Of a DNA stretch of 32,472 bases, positions 7,978 to 15,834 are shown in pieces. Under the pieces are notes generated by a model. That model had not been told where the DNA came from. It made no database searches and was given only the letters and a program-made list of their open reading frames with translations. Where the stretch lies: assembly GCA_965660325.1 (NCBI GenBank), contig CBFHZL010000013.1, positions 1 to 32,472 of the forward strand. Direction: 5' to 3'. The DNA comes from Acidiluteibacter sp965660325. GTDB lineage: Bacteria; Bacteroidota; Bacteroidia; Flavobacteriales_E; Vicingaceae. The stretch's first letter is position 1; every line of letters starts with the position of its first letter. The position numbers were made by a program, and so were the translations under genes.

Positions 7978-8690
7978 TGAAAAAGTTCTTCGTGGTTCTA
8001 GGCTGTATACTTGGTTTGTTTTCTTGTAAAAAAGAGAAGGTTACCAGTAAAATAGTTCAATTGTCTCCATTCGTTGAGGTAGAGGTGAATGATACCTTTA
8101 GGGTAGAATTAGAAGAGGATTCCGTATTTTATATAGAGGTAATTGGGGATGAAAAGCTCATCGATAAAGTGGAGTATAAAGTAGAATTTGAAAAATTAGT
8201 ACTCTCCAACTCTAAACGATTAAAATGGACACAACCCACTAAAAACAAGACGAGAATCGTGATTCATGCTTTGCCTTTATCGAAAGTAGTAGCTAGTGAG
8301 TCATGTTTTATAACGACAAATAATCCGATTACTTCTCAAGAGTTTGGATTAGTGTTGGGAAGTAAGTTAAATGAGGCAGTCTTAGAACTAAACTGTGATG
8401 TGTTTTACTTTTGGAACAACTTTCCTTGTGGTGGGACATTAGAATTAACAGGACGAACAAGAGAAGTTAAGTTGTGGACTGATGCTTTATTTGCTGTTGA
8501 TGCGCGTAAACTTGAGGCAAGCTATGGGAATATTGTAAATGGTTCTAAGGGAAATATAGCAGTACGTGTAAATGATAAATTAGATTATAGTATTCAAAAT
8601 GAAGGGGATATTAATTTGTACGGAAGCCCCAATGAGGTCTTTGAAATAGAGCCTTCTGCTTCTTCCGGAAAACTGGTTAGGCAAGACTAA
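7977..8690 (+). CDS. GIN-domain (DUF2807-like) lipoprotein
   Basis: Probable lipoprotein of 237 residues. The N-terminus MKKFFVVLGCILGLFSCKKEK has a lipobox with C17 as the lipidated cysteine. The mature part matches the head-GIN pattern: an opening strand (SPFVEVEVNDTFRVELEED), a segment like VIGDEKLIDKVEYKVE, then short repeating strands that would build a right-handed beta helix (for example LELNCDVFYFWN and LELTGRTREVKLWTDA). Its ATG overlaps the stop of the PagL-like gene by one base, so the two are translationally coupled and probably act together at the outer membrane. GIN-domain proteins have no settled molecular function. Its stop lies 3 bp from the end of the convergent ysxC gene, with no clear terminator between. 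Confidence 0.8.
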   Translation: MKKFFVVLGCILGLFSCKKEKVTSKIVQLSPFVEVEVNDTFRVELEEDSVFYIEVIGDEKLIDKVEYKVEFEKLVLSNSKRLKWTQPTKNKTRIVIHALPLSKVVASESCFITTNNPITSQEFGLVLGSKLNEAVLELNCDVFYFWNNFPCGGTLELTGRTREVKLWTDALFAVDARKLEASYGNIVNGSKGNIAVRVNDKLDYSIQNEGDINLYGSPNEVFEIEPSASSGKLVRQD

Positions 8691-8693
8691 GGC

Positions 8694-9299
8694 TTACTTC
8701 GCAGTAAAATCTTTATTGGTTTGCTCGATTACTTTAAGTACCTCTTCTTTTCCATTTTTACCTACAGCCGAGGTTCCGATCATCATCGGTAATTCTTCCC
8801 AAGTTTTGAGTAATTCTCGTTTATAAGCAGCGATGTTTTTACTGTATGCCGAACTCGATAGCTTGTCCATTTTGGTGTAAACGATAACAAACGGTACTCC
8901 TTTGGTTCCCAAAAACTCCATAAATTCTAAATCAATCTTTTGAGCAGGAATTCGACTGTCAATGAGTAGAAAAACATACAATAAGCTCTCTCTCTCCAGC
9001 ATATATCGGGTGATAAAACTGCTCCACTGCTCTCTAGATTTTTTGGAGGCTTTTGCATATCCATACCCTGGTAAATCCACCAAGTACCATTCATCATTCA
9101 CGATAAAATGGTTGATGAGCTGCGTTTTTCCAGGTCTTCCAGAGGTTTTGGCGAGGTTTTTATTGTTGGTCAACATGTTGATTAATGATGACTTTCCTAC
9201 ATTTGATCGTCCAATAAAAGCATATTCTGGCTTGGTTGGTTCAGGGCATAAGTCAACACGGGTGTTGCTCATCACAAATTCGGCTGTTTTTATCTGCAT
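8694..9299 (-). CDS. engB: Ribosome biogenesis GTP-binding protein YsxC/EngB
   Basis: Essential GTPase of 201 residues involved in late assembly of the 50S ribosomal subunit. All GTPase motifs are visible: G1 GRSNVGKS (residues 30-37), the G2 region GRPGKTQ with T59, G3 DLPG (75-78) in the family-specific DLPGYGYAKAS, G4 TKMD and G5 GTSA. The length and the N-terminus MQIKTAEFVMSNTRVDLCPE are typical, supporting the start at 9299. It is transcribed away from the alpha/beta hydrolase gene lying upstream on the same strand, with a 137-bp gap containing a short tandem repeat. Confidence 0.97.
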   Translation of the reverse strand: MQIKTAEFVMSNTRVDLCPEPTKPEYAFIGRSNVGKSSLINMLTNNKNLAKTSGRPGKTQLINHFIVNDEWYLVDLPGYGYAKASKKSREQWSSFITRYMLERESLLYVFLLIDSRIPAQKIDLEFMEFLGTKGVPFVIVYTKMDKLSSSAYSKNIAAYKRELLKTWEELPMMIGTSAVGKNGKEEVLKVIEQTNKDFTAK

Positions 9300-9384
9300 G
9301 TGACAAAATTAACTATTCTGTAAGCTTTATGAAGGGTAAGATAAAAGATATACTCATTTGGAATAATTTAACTGAGTACACAAC

Positions 9385-9429
9385 TTTGTGTGTCGCATCT
9401 TTGTGAGTCGCACTATTGTGAGTAGAATA
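9385..9429. repeat. Three tandem imperfect 15-bp repeats
   Basis: Units are TTTGTGTGTCGCATC (9385-9399), TTTGTGAGTCGCACT (9400-9414) and ATTGTGAGTAGAATA (9415-9429). The first two differ at 3 of 15 positions; the third is more diverged. They lie between the 3' end of the alpha/beta hydrolase gene and the start of engB, both on the minus strand. No function can be assigned. Confidence 0.6.
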
Positions 9430-9436
9430 GATGCAA

Positions 9437-10201
9437 TTACACTTTTCTACTTAACCATCCGTCTAGTAGTCGATTAAATTCTTTTGGGTGTTCCATCATA
9501 GCAGCGTGTCCGCACTCGTCGATCCAAAATAATTCAGAGTCAGGTAGCTTTTCGTGGAATTCTTCTGCCACTTTTGGTGGTGTAATGCCATCATTTTTAC
9601 CCCAAATGAGGCAAGAGGGCATGGTGAATTTGGCTAAATCTTTTTCCATGTTATGACGGATTGCAGATTTTGCTAGGGCCAAAATTCGCACCAACTTACT
9701 TCTGTCATTTACAATTTTATGCACTTCGTCTACTAGTTCGTCGGTAGCTACTGCGGGATCGTAGAAGGTAACTGCAATTTTCTGACGTAAATATTCTTTA
9801 TCCTCTCTTCTTGGGAACGATCCGCCAAAAGCATTTTCATAAAGACCAGAACTGCCTGTCAAAACCATCGAATGAACTCTGCTTGGATATTTTAATGCAT
9901 AAACCAGAGCTATATGACCACCCAACGAATTGCCCAATAAGGTTACATCCTCATAGCCTTTAAATTCAATAAAGTCATTGATAAATTCTGCCATTGCTCC
10001 AACACTAGTTTTTAGAAGTGGGGAGTCGTAGAGCGGCATTAATGGAACGACAATGCGGTAGTTTTTTGAGAATTGATCGATCACTTCATTAAAGTTGCTC
10101 AATGCGCCAAAAAGTCCATGAAGGATAATGATGGTGTGTCCTTCTCCTTTCTCAAGAAATTGATATTTCCCCTCTGTGATGATTGCGTTTTCGTAACTCA
10201 T
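9437..10201 (-). CDS. Alpha/beta-fold hydrolase
   Basis: Serine hydrolase of the alpha/beta fold, 254 residues from the chosen start. It shows the oxyanion-hole HG (H28-G29 in IIILHGLFGAL), the nucleophile elbow GNSLGG (S92), the acid D204 in WGKNDGITPP and the catalytic H232 in ECGHAAMMEHP. This resembles MhpC/BioH-type esterases, but the substrate cannot be told. The open frame extends upstream to 10243. I prefer the ATG at 10201-10199 because a GGAG Shine-Dalgarno sits 7 nt before it and the protein then begins MSYENAIITEGKYQ, which fits the fold. Divergent from the dcw cluster, with which it shares the 282-bp upstream region. Confidence 0.92.
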   Translation of the reverse strand: MSYENAIITEGKYQFLEKGEGHTIIILHGLFGALSNFNEVIDQFSKNYRIVVPLMPLYDSPLLKTSVGAMAEFINDFIEFKGYEDVTLLGNSLGGHIALVYALKYPSRVHSMVLTGSSGLYENAFGGSFPRREDKEYLRQKIAVTFYDPAVATDELVDEVHKIVNDRSKLVRILALAKSAIRHNMEKDLAKFTMPSCLIWGKNDGITPPKVAEEFHEKLPDSELFWIDECGHAAMMEHPKEFNRLLDGWLSRKV

Positions 10202-10218
10202 TAATTCGCTCCTTTTTT

Positions 10219-10237
10219 CAAATGTAACACAAAAATA
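10219..10237 (-). promoter_or_regulatory. Putative promoter elements of the alpha/beta hydrolase gene
   Basis: Two exact TAnnTTTG matches lie on the minus strand: TATTTTTG (10237-10230) and TACATTTG (10226-10219). The second has a TTG at 10252-10250, 23 bp upstream. Either would start transcription shortly before the GGAG site. Chance matches are common in AT-rich DNA, so confidence is low. Confidence 0.3.
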
Positions 10238-10400
10238 CAGCAATTATCACAATTATTAGAACTCCTGTTTTAACACCAGCTTGTTGAAAATATTCCGCAC
10301 CTAAAACGAGGGTTTACCACAAACCATTAATCTTTGCAATGCCAACAAATACGATGCTTCTAAGCGGTTTTTAGCCTTAAAAACCTTGAAAGTTATCAAC

Positions 10401-10430
10401 AAAGTGGTAAGAAGTGGTAGAAAGTGGTAA
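10401..10430 (+). promoter_or_regulatory. MraZ operator: three AAAGTGG-type decamer repeats
   Basis: Three exact-period 10-bp direct repeats: AAAGTGGTAA (10401-10410), GAAGTGGTAG (10411-10420) and AAAGTGGTAA (10421-10430). All share AAGTGGTA. MraZ is known to bind tandem GTGG-core repeats spaced 10 bp upstream of its own operon (TGGGN repeats in E. coli, AAAGTGK boxes in Mollicutes). The array ends 53 bp before the mraZ start codon, so autoregulation of the whole dcw cluster is likely. No perfect promoter was seen; AATCTTTGCA at 10329-10338 is the nearest -7-like candidate. Confidence 0.85.
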
Positions 10431-10483
10431 AATCTTTTTTATTTTTACATCTTCTATCGCAAACGCTTTAATTAATAGTATTT

Positions 10484-10960
10484 ATGGCAAACTTCATTGG
10501 CGAATTTGAGTGTAAGCTCGACCCGAAAGGGCGCTTAATGATGCCTGCAGGCCTTCGTAAACAGTTGGATCCTGCGGCCCAGGAGAAGTTTGTCTTAAAT
10601 CGAGGGTTTGAGAAATGCCTCGTGCTTTATCCCAAAAATGAGTGGGAAATAATCAGTACCGAAATCAATCAGCTGAACCAATATGTGAAGAAAAACCGTG
10701 ATTTTATTCGCTATTTCTACCGTGGAGCGACTGAGTTAGGATTAGATAATACTGGTCGGGTATTGTTTCCAAAGCGACTGTTGGAGTATGCAGCAGTTGA
10801 AAAAGAGGTGGTTTTGTTTGCGTATTCAAATAGAATTGAAGTTTGGAATAAGGATGTTTATGATGGCTTGCTCACAGATGAGCCGGAGGATTTTGCGCTG
10901 TTGGCTGAAGAGGTAATGGGCAATAAAAATACGGAGGGTAGTGATGGAGGAATATCATAA
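10484..10960 (+). CDS. mraZ: Transcriptional regulator MraZ
   Basis: First gene of the dcw cluster, 158 residues. MraZ is a DNA-binding protein of the SpoVT/AbrB-like swapped-hairpin fold that forms rings and represses its own operon. Two copies of the signature are visible: DPKGRLMMPAGLR at residues 13-25 and DNTGRVLFPKRLLEYA at 88-103, together with a canonical N-terminus (MANFIGEFECKLDPKGR). The C-terminal tail is acidic. Its end overlaps the next gene, rsmH, by 17 bp. The AAAGTGG repeats 53 bp upstream are its expected binding site. No strong Shine-Dalgarno precedes the ATG. Confidence 0.97.
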   Translation: MANFIGEFECKLDPKGRLMMPAGLRKQLDPAAQEKFVLNRGFEKCLVLYPKNEWEIISTEINQLNQYVKKNRDFIRYFYRGATELGLDNTGRVLFPKRLLEYAAVEKEVVLFAYSNRIEVWNKDVYDGLLTDEPEDFALLAEEVMGNKNTEGSDGGIS

Positions 10961-11861
10961 GCCAGTCATGCTTGCTGAAAGTGTTGATGGTTTAGATATC
11001 AAACCTAATGGGATTTATATCGACGTTACTTTCGGGGGTGGAGGGCATTCAAAATTAATATTGAGCAAGCTTGGTGAGGGTGGAAAGTTGTTCGCTTTTG
11101 ATCGCGATCCTGATGCTGCTGCTAATAGTTTGGATGATGATCGCTTTGAGTTAATCGCTCAGGACTTTAAATTTTTAAAAAATTATTTACGCTTCTATCG
11201 CATTAGTCAGGTAGATGGAATTTTAGCTGATTTAGGTGTTTCCTCACATCAATTTAATGAAGGTGAACGAGGTTTTTCAATTCGCTTTGACGGACCATTG
11301 GATATGCGAATGGATCAAAAGTCGCCTTTGACTGCGGCTAAGATTATAAACGAATACGAAGAGGAGGATTTGTCGAATCTACTTTTTCAATATGGGGAGT
11401 TGAGGAATTCTAGAAAAATCACGCAGTTGATCGCTAAGCAGCGGGATGAAAATCCAATTGAAACGATTGCTGACTTGAAGAAAGTGTTGCAGCCGGTCAC
11501 TCCATGGGGAAAAGAAAACCGCTTTTTAGCGCAGGTTTTTCAGGCTTTGCGGATAGAGGTGAATGGGGAGTTGGAGTCGCTTAAGGGGTTGTTAGAGCAG
11601 TCGGAAGAGTTGTTAAAACCTGATGGTCGACTTTCTGTGATTACCTATCATTCCTTAGAAGATCGGTTGGTGAAAAATTACATGCAGAAAGGGAAGTTTA
11701 GTGGAGAAGTAGAGAAGGACTTTTTTGGAAATAAGTTGGTTCCATTCGAGCAGGTTACTCGAAAACCAATCGTACCATCAATGGAAGAGTTAAATGAGAA
11801 TAATAGAGCCCGGAGCGCAAAGTTAAGGGTCGCAAAAAGAGTAGTGAATGAATCGGTTTAA
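10944..11861 (+). CDS. rsmH: 16S rRNA (cytosine(1402)-N(4))-methyltransferase RsmH (MraW)
   Basis: SAM-dependent methyltransferase of 305 residues that modifies C1402 of 16S rRNA near the P site. The SAM-binding motif is YIDVTFGGGGHS near the N-terminus (family form DxTxGxGGHS). Other family blocks are LFAFDRDPDAA, GILADLGVSSHQ, ERGFSIRFDGPLDMRMD and the C-terminal SVITYHSLEDRLVKNYM. I chose ATG 10944 over GTG 10941 because GGAGGG at 10933-10938 is well placed for it; the two starts differ by one residue. It overlaps mraZ by 17 bp and the ftsL-like gene by 14 bp, so translation is probably coupled. Confidence 0.97.
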   Translation: MEEYHKPVMLAESVDGLDIKPNGIYIDVTFGGGGHSKLILSKLGEGGKLFAFDRDPDAAANSLDDDRFELIAQDFKFLKNYLRFYRISQVDGILADLGVSSHQFNEGERGFSIRFDGPLDMRMDQKSPLTAAKIINEYEEEDLSNLLFQYGELRNSRKITQLIAKQRDENPIETIADLKKVLQPVTPWGKENRFLAQVFQALRIEVNGELESLKGLLEQSEELLKPDGRLSVITYHSLEDRLVKNYMQKGKFSGEVEKDFFGNKLVPFEQVTRKPIVPSMEELNENNRARSAKLRVAKRVVNESV

Positions 11862-12249
11862 GAAAAAAGAAACGGAAAAACAGCCAAAAGCTAAAGCACC
11901 TACCGCGGATGGGGTAAAGGGTGTGAAGGGTGTTTTGTCTGGAAGTTTTCTTTCAGGATCCAATGTCGTTTCCTCTTTACCATTTATTTTCTTTCTCACC
12001 TTTTTGGGGATTTGCTATATCGCAAACGGGTATAATGCAGAAAAAACGATTCGAGAGCTGTATAAAACAGGAAATGAAATAAAAGAATTGCGATCAGAGT
12101 ACATCACCACTAAATCGGAACTGATGTATATCAGTAAGCAATCGCAAGTTGCAAAAGCAACTGAAAAAATTGGTTTACAAGAATTAACGGAGCCACCAAA
12201 GAAAATAGTGGTCGCTGAAGAAGATAAGGAGATAAAAGAAATTGACTAA
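11848..12249 (+). CDS. ftsL: FtsL-like cell division protein
   Basis: Small bitopic membrane protein of 133 residues at the standard ftsL position between rsmH and ftsI. A basic, disordered cytoplasmic N-terminus (MNRFKKKETEKQPKAKAP) leads to one transmembrane helix (about 44-60, LPFIFFLTFLGICYIAN). A heptad-like periplasmic coiled coil follows (about 64-110, EKTIRELYKTGNEIKELRSE). FtsL joins FtsB and FtsQ to activate FtsW-FtsI at the septum. Sequence similarity across phyla is low, so the call rests on topology, size and position. It overlaps rsmH by 14 bp and ftsI by 8 bp. Confidence 0.85.
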   Translation: MNRFKKKETEKQPKAKAPTADGVKGVKGVLSGSFLSGSNVVSSLPFIFFLTFLGICYIANGYNAEKTIRELYKTGNEIKELRSEYITTKSELMYISKQSQVAKATEKIGLQELTEPPKKIVVAEEDKEIKEID

Positions 12250-14371
12250 CGAAAAGGACATACAAAAGGAGATGAAATGGCGAGTGTACCTCGTCTATTT
12301 CGCTGTGTGCTTATTTGGTTTAGTAATCATTGGTAAAGCGCTCACGATTCAAATTGTAGAAGGCGCTGAGCTTAAGCGAAAAGTTGAAAGTCTTACGCTA
12401 GTCGATAAAAGTATAGAGGCTGTTCGCGGTAATATTTATGCGGAAGATGGTAGTCTTTTGGCAACTTCAATTCCTATTTATGAAGTGCGCATGGACTTAA
12501 ATACCGAAGCGCTTACTGATGAGGTGTTCAATAAAGGGATTGATTCGCTATCGTATCAGCTGAGTAGTTTATTTAAGGATAAAAGTCCTGCTTCATGGAA
12601 GCAAGAGTTGGTAAGAGCGCGTGCAAAAGGAGCTCGTTACCATTTGATAAAAAGAAATGTTCGCTACACGGAGCTAAAGCAATTAAAAAAGTTTGCATTG
12701 TTAAGAAGAGGGCGCTACAAAGGTGGGTTTTTATACATTCAAAAGAATAAACGCGAAATGCCTTTTCAGCTTTTAGCAGCTAGAACAATTGGTTATGAGC
12801 GTGACGGTGTTACTCCGGTTGGTTTGGAAGGGGCATACTCCAAGCAGCTATCTGGTGTGAATGGGCAGCGTTTGATGCAGAAAATCGCAGGTGGAGTTTG
12901 GATGCCTGTTGGTGATGAGAATGAAGTGGAGCCACAAGATGGATACGACATTTACTCTACCATTGATATTAATATTCAGGATGTTGCGGAGAGTGCCTTG
13001 CTGAAGCAACTGGAGCGACAGCAGGCAGATCACGGTTGTGTTGTGCTTATGGAGGTGTCAACAGGTAGTGTGAAAGCAATCGCTAACCTGAAACGCAACA
13101 CCAATGGGAATTACTACGAAGGGTATAATTATGCTATCGGAGAAAGCACTGAGCCAGGTTCTACTTTTAAATTGCCTGCATTGGTTGCTGCTATTGAGGA
13201 TGGTTATGTCGATTTAGAAGATTTGGTGGATTGTGGAAATGGTAAATTAAACCTCTACGACAGAACTATGTATGATTCCAACTTCGATGATGGAGGTTGG
13301 GGAAAGATTTCAGTAAAACGCATTTTTGAGGTGTCATCAAATATTGGGATGGCTAAAATTATCAGGGGAGCATATGCTAAGAATCCACAGAAGTTTGTGG
13401 ATCACCTGAAAGCAATGAGCTTAGCAGAGCCTTTGGGGATTTCTATTGCAGGCGAAGGTCGACCAACCATAAAAAATACCGATAATAATTCGTGGTCTGG
13501 AATTACATTAGAATGGATGGCTCACGGCTATGAGGTGCTGCAAACTCCTTTGCAGATTTTGACTTACTACAATGCGATTGCCAATAATGGTAAAATGGTT
13601 CGCCCAAAGTTTGTTGATAAAATCACCAAGGGGAGGTCAGTAGTGGAAGAGGTAAAAACAGAGGTGATTAATCCTGCAGTTTGTTCTAGAAAAACAATTG
13701 ATAAGGTGAAGCAAGCACTTGAAGGGGTGATTGAAAGTGGAACAGCCACAAATTTGAAAAATGCCAATTTTAAAATCGCAGGTAAAACAGGTACCGCGCA
13801 GATAGCAAATGAGTCTTATGGTTATCGATATGAATCAAAAGTGAGTCACCAGGCTTCATTCGTAGGGTACTTCCCTGCTGAAGATCCCAAGTATAGCTGT
13901 ATTGTAGTGGTGAACGCCCCTTCGCGGAATGTGTATTATGGAAACTTGGTCGCGGGGCCAATTTTTAAAGAAGTAGCTGATAAAGTATATGCCAATAGTT
14001 TGGAGATACACAAACCCTTAAGCCCTCAGAAGTTTTATGCCTCTTCCAAGATTCCATATTCAAAAAGTGGATATCATCAGGATGTAAAAAAAGTATTTGA
14101 TGAAATAGGCATAAATGTAAAAGCGAAAAAAGAGTTAGATGATTGGGTGTCCACCTCTACGAAGTCTGAAACAGTTGAGTTGACTAATAGAAAGTTGATA
14201 GAAAACCTAGTTCCCAATGTAAAAGGAATGGGAGTAATGGATGCTGTTTATTTATTAGAGAATGCAGGCTTAAAAGTAAAGTTTGTTGGACGCGGTTCGG
14301 TTAGAAGCCAATCGATTACTCCAGGATCTAGAGTATATAAAGGAAGTGAAATCGTATTAGAGTTGACCTAA
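12242..14371 (+). CDS. ftsI: Penicillin-binding protein 3 / FtsI, septal peptidoglycan transpeptidase with PASTA domain
   Basis: Class B penicillin-binding protein of 709 residues that crosslinks septal peptidoglycan in the periplasm with FtsW. An N-terminal transmembrane anchor (about residues 14-34, YLVYFAVCLFGLVIIGKAL) is followed by a dimerisation domain with RGNIYAEDGSLLATS. The transpeptidase domain has SxxK S307-T-F-K310, SxN S365-S-N367 and KTG 515-517 (GKTGTAQ). Residues of about 650 to 709 form a PASTA domain (VPNVKGMGVMDAVYLLENAG). I kept the TTG start at 12242 because AAGGAG lies 10 nt upstream and family N-termini extend similarly before WRVYL; ATG 12272 is the alternative. It overlaps ftsL by 8 bp and murE by 1 bp. 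Confidence 0.96.
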   Translation: MTNEKDIQKEMKWRVYLVYFAVCLFGLVIIGKALTIQIVEGAELKRKVESLTLVDKSIEAVRGNIYAEDGSLLATSIPIYEVRMDLNTEALTDEVFNKGIDSLSYQLSSLFKDKSPASWKQELVRARAKGARYHLIKRNVRYTELKQLKKFALLRRGRYKGGFLYIQKNKREMPFQLLAARTIGYERDGVTPVGLEGAYSKQLSGVNGQRLMQKIAGGVWMPVGDENEVEPQDGYDIYSTIDINIQDVAESALLKQLERQQADHGCVVLMEVSTGSVKAIANLKRNTNGNYYEGYNYAIGESTEPGSTFKLPALVAAIEDGYVDLEDLVDCGNGKLNLYDRTMYDSNFDDGGWGKISVKRIFEVSSNIGMAKIIRGAYAKNPQKFVDHLKAMSLAEPLGISIAGEGRPTIKNTDNNSWSGITLEWMAHGYEVLQTPLQILTYYNAIANNGKMVRPKFVDKITKGRSVVEEVKTEVINPAVCSRKTIDKVKQALEGVIESGTATNLKNANFKIAGKTGTAQIANESYGYRYESKVSHQASFVGYFPAEDPKYSCIVVVNAPSRNVYYGNLVAGPIFKEVADKVYANSLEIHKPLSPQKFYASSKIPYSKSGYHQDVKKVFDEIGINVKAKKELDDWVSTSTKSETVELTNRKLIENLVPNVKGMGVMDAVYLLENAGLKVKFVGRGSVRSQSITPGSRVYKGSEIVLELT

Positions 14372-15831
14372 TGAAATTACTAAAAGACATATTATATAAA
14401 GTAGCTATTCAAGAAGTTCATGGAACTAATGAGTTGGAGGTGCAGGATGTTACTTTCGATTCTAGAACCGTTAACTCTGGCTTTTTATATGTCGCTCTAA
14501 AAGGTGTGCAGGCTGATGGTCATAGTTATATTGCTTCGGCTATTGAGAAAGGTGCAATCGCGATAGTTTGCGAAGAGTTGCCAAAAGAGATGTCTGAAGG
14601 AGTAACCTATATTAAAGTGAAGGATACGCATGAGGCACTCGGATATTTGGCTGCTAACTTTTATGATAACCCTGCTCAGGATTTGCAGCTGGTTGGGGTT
14701 ACCGGAACTAATGGTAAAACAACCACGGTTACTTTACTCTACCACTTATTTAAAAAGTTAGGCTATAAGGTGGGCTTGATTTCTACTGTTGTGAATTTGA
14801 TTGATGAGGTAGAAGTAAAAGCAACACATACTACGCCTGACGCCTTAAGCACCAATCGACTTTTAACAGAAATGCTTGCTGCGGGCTGTGAATATTGCTT
14901 TATGGAAGTGAGTTCTCATGCCGTGGTGCAGCACCGTGTTACTGGTCTTGACTTTGCAGGCGGAGTGTTTACAAATATCAGTCATGATCATTTAGATTAT
15001 CATAAAACATTTGACGAATACATCGCTGCAAAGCGAGGGTTTTTTACTGAAATCGGAAAAACCGGATTTGTATTGTCCAATAAAGATGATAAAAGAGCTG
15101 AGGTAATGCTCCAAGAGTCAAAGGCTAAGAAGTATTATTACGGAGTAAAAGCATCGGTTGATTTCAAATGTAGAATCATGGAAAGCAATTTTACAGGATT
15201 GCTTTTGAAAATTGACGATCAAGAGGTGTGGTGCCCAATTTTAGGGAAGTTTAATGCCTATAACCTAACAGCAGTTTATGCTTCTGCACTTTTGTTGGGT
15301 CAAGATAAACTAGAAGTGTTAACTGCTTTAAGCAGTTTGAAGCCAGTAGAAGGGAGGTTTGAGTATACCAGAGTCAATGATATTTCAGGCATTGTAGATT
15401 ATGCCCATACGCCTGACGCCTTGGAGAATGTATTGAAAACCATCAAAGAGATTCGCACAGGAAATGAGCAGGTTATTACAGTTGTTGGCTGTGGAGGAGA
15501 CAGAGATACCACCAAACGCCCATTAATGGCTGCGATTGCAGCGCAATCATCAGATCGAGTAATTCTTACTTCTGATAATCCACGAACGGAAGACCCAACA
15601 GCAATTATTGAAGATATGAAAGTAGGTGTTGATCCAACTGCTAAGCGAAAAGTTAACGCCATCACTGATCGGAGAGAGGCTATTCGCATGGCTTGTGCGA
15701 TGGCCAATCCGGGAGATATCATTTTGGTAGCCGGAAAAGGTCACGAAAACTATCAAGAAATCAATGGAGTGAGAAATCACTTCGATGATATGGAAATTTT
15801 ACAAGAGACGCTAAACGAATTAAACGCTTAA
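14371..15831 (+). CDS. murE: UDP-N-acetylmuramoyl-L-alanyl-D-glutamate--2,6-diaminopimelate ligase MurE
   Basis: Cytoplasmic ATP-dependent Mur ligase of 486 residues that adds the third amino acid to the peptidoglycan stem peptide. The ATP-binding loop is TGTNGKTTT (K116). Other motifs are THTTPDAL, EVSSHAV, FTNISHDHLDYH and, near the C-terminus, GKGHENYQ. The substrate-selecting motif is DNPR at residues 402-405 (TSDNPRTEDP), the form known for meso-diaminopimelate ligases rather than lysine ligases. This implies DAP-type peptidoglycan, as expected for a Gram-negative cell. The start ATG overlaps the ftsI stop (TAATG), and mraY follows after 3 bp. Confidence 0.97.
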   Translation: MKLLKDILYKVAIQEVHGTNELEVQDVTFDSRTVNSGFLYVALKGVQADGHSYIASAIEKGAIAIVCEELPKEMSEGVTYIKVKDTHEALGYLAANFYDNPAQDLQLVGVTGTNGKTTTVTLLYHLFKKLGYKVGLISTVVNLIDEVEVKATHTTPDALSTNRLLTEMLAAGCEYCFMEVSSHAVVQHRVTGLDFAGGVFTNISHDHLDYHKTFDEYIAAKRGFFTEIGKTGFVLSNKDDKRAEVMLQESKAKKYYYGVKASVDFKCRIMESNFTGLLLKIDDQEVWCPILGKFNAYNLTAVYASALLLGQDKLEVLTALSSLKPVEGRFEYTRVNDISGIVDYAHTPDALENVLKTIKEIRTGNEQVITVVGCGGDRDTTKRPLMAAIAAQSSDRVILTSDNPRTEDPTAIIEDMKVGVDPTAKRKVNAITDRREAIRMACAMANPGDIILVAGKGHENYQEINGVRNHFDDMEILQETLNELNA

Positions 15832-15834
15832 GAT

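Noticed and set aside
8691..8693. Terminator expected between the GIN lipoprotein gene and engB
   Set aside because: The stops are 3 bp apart, and no hairpin with a T tract could be found on either strand nearby.
9304..9311. Exact TAATTTTG promoter-like element just upstream of engB
   Set aside because: It ends 4 bp before the start codon, so it would make a leaderless transcript, and no -33 element is seen. A chance match in AT-rich DNA is as likely.
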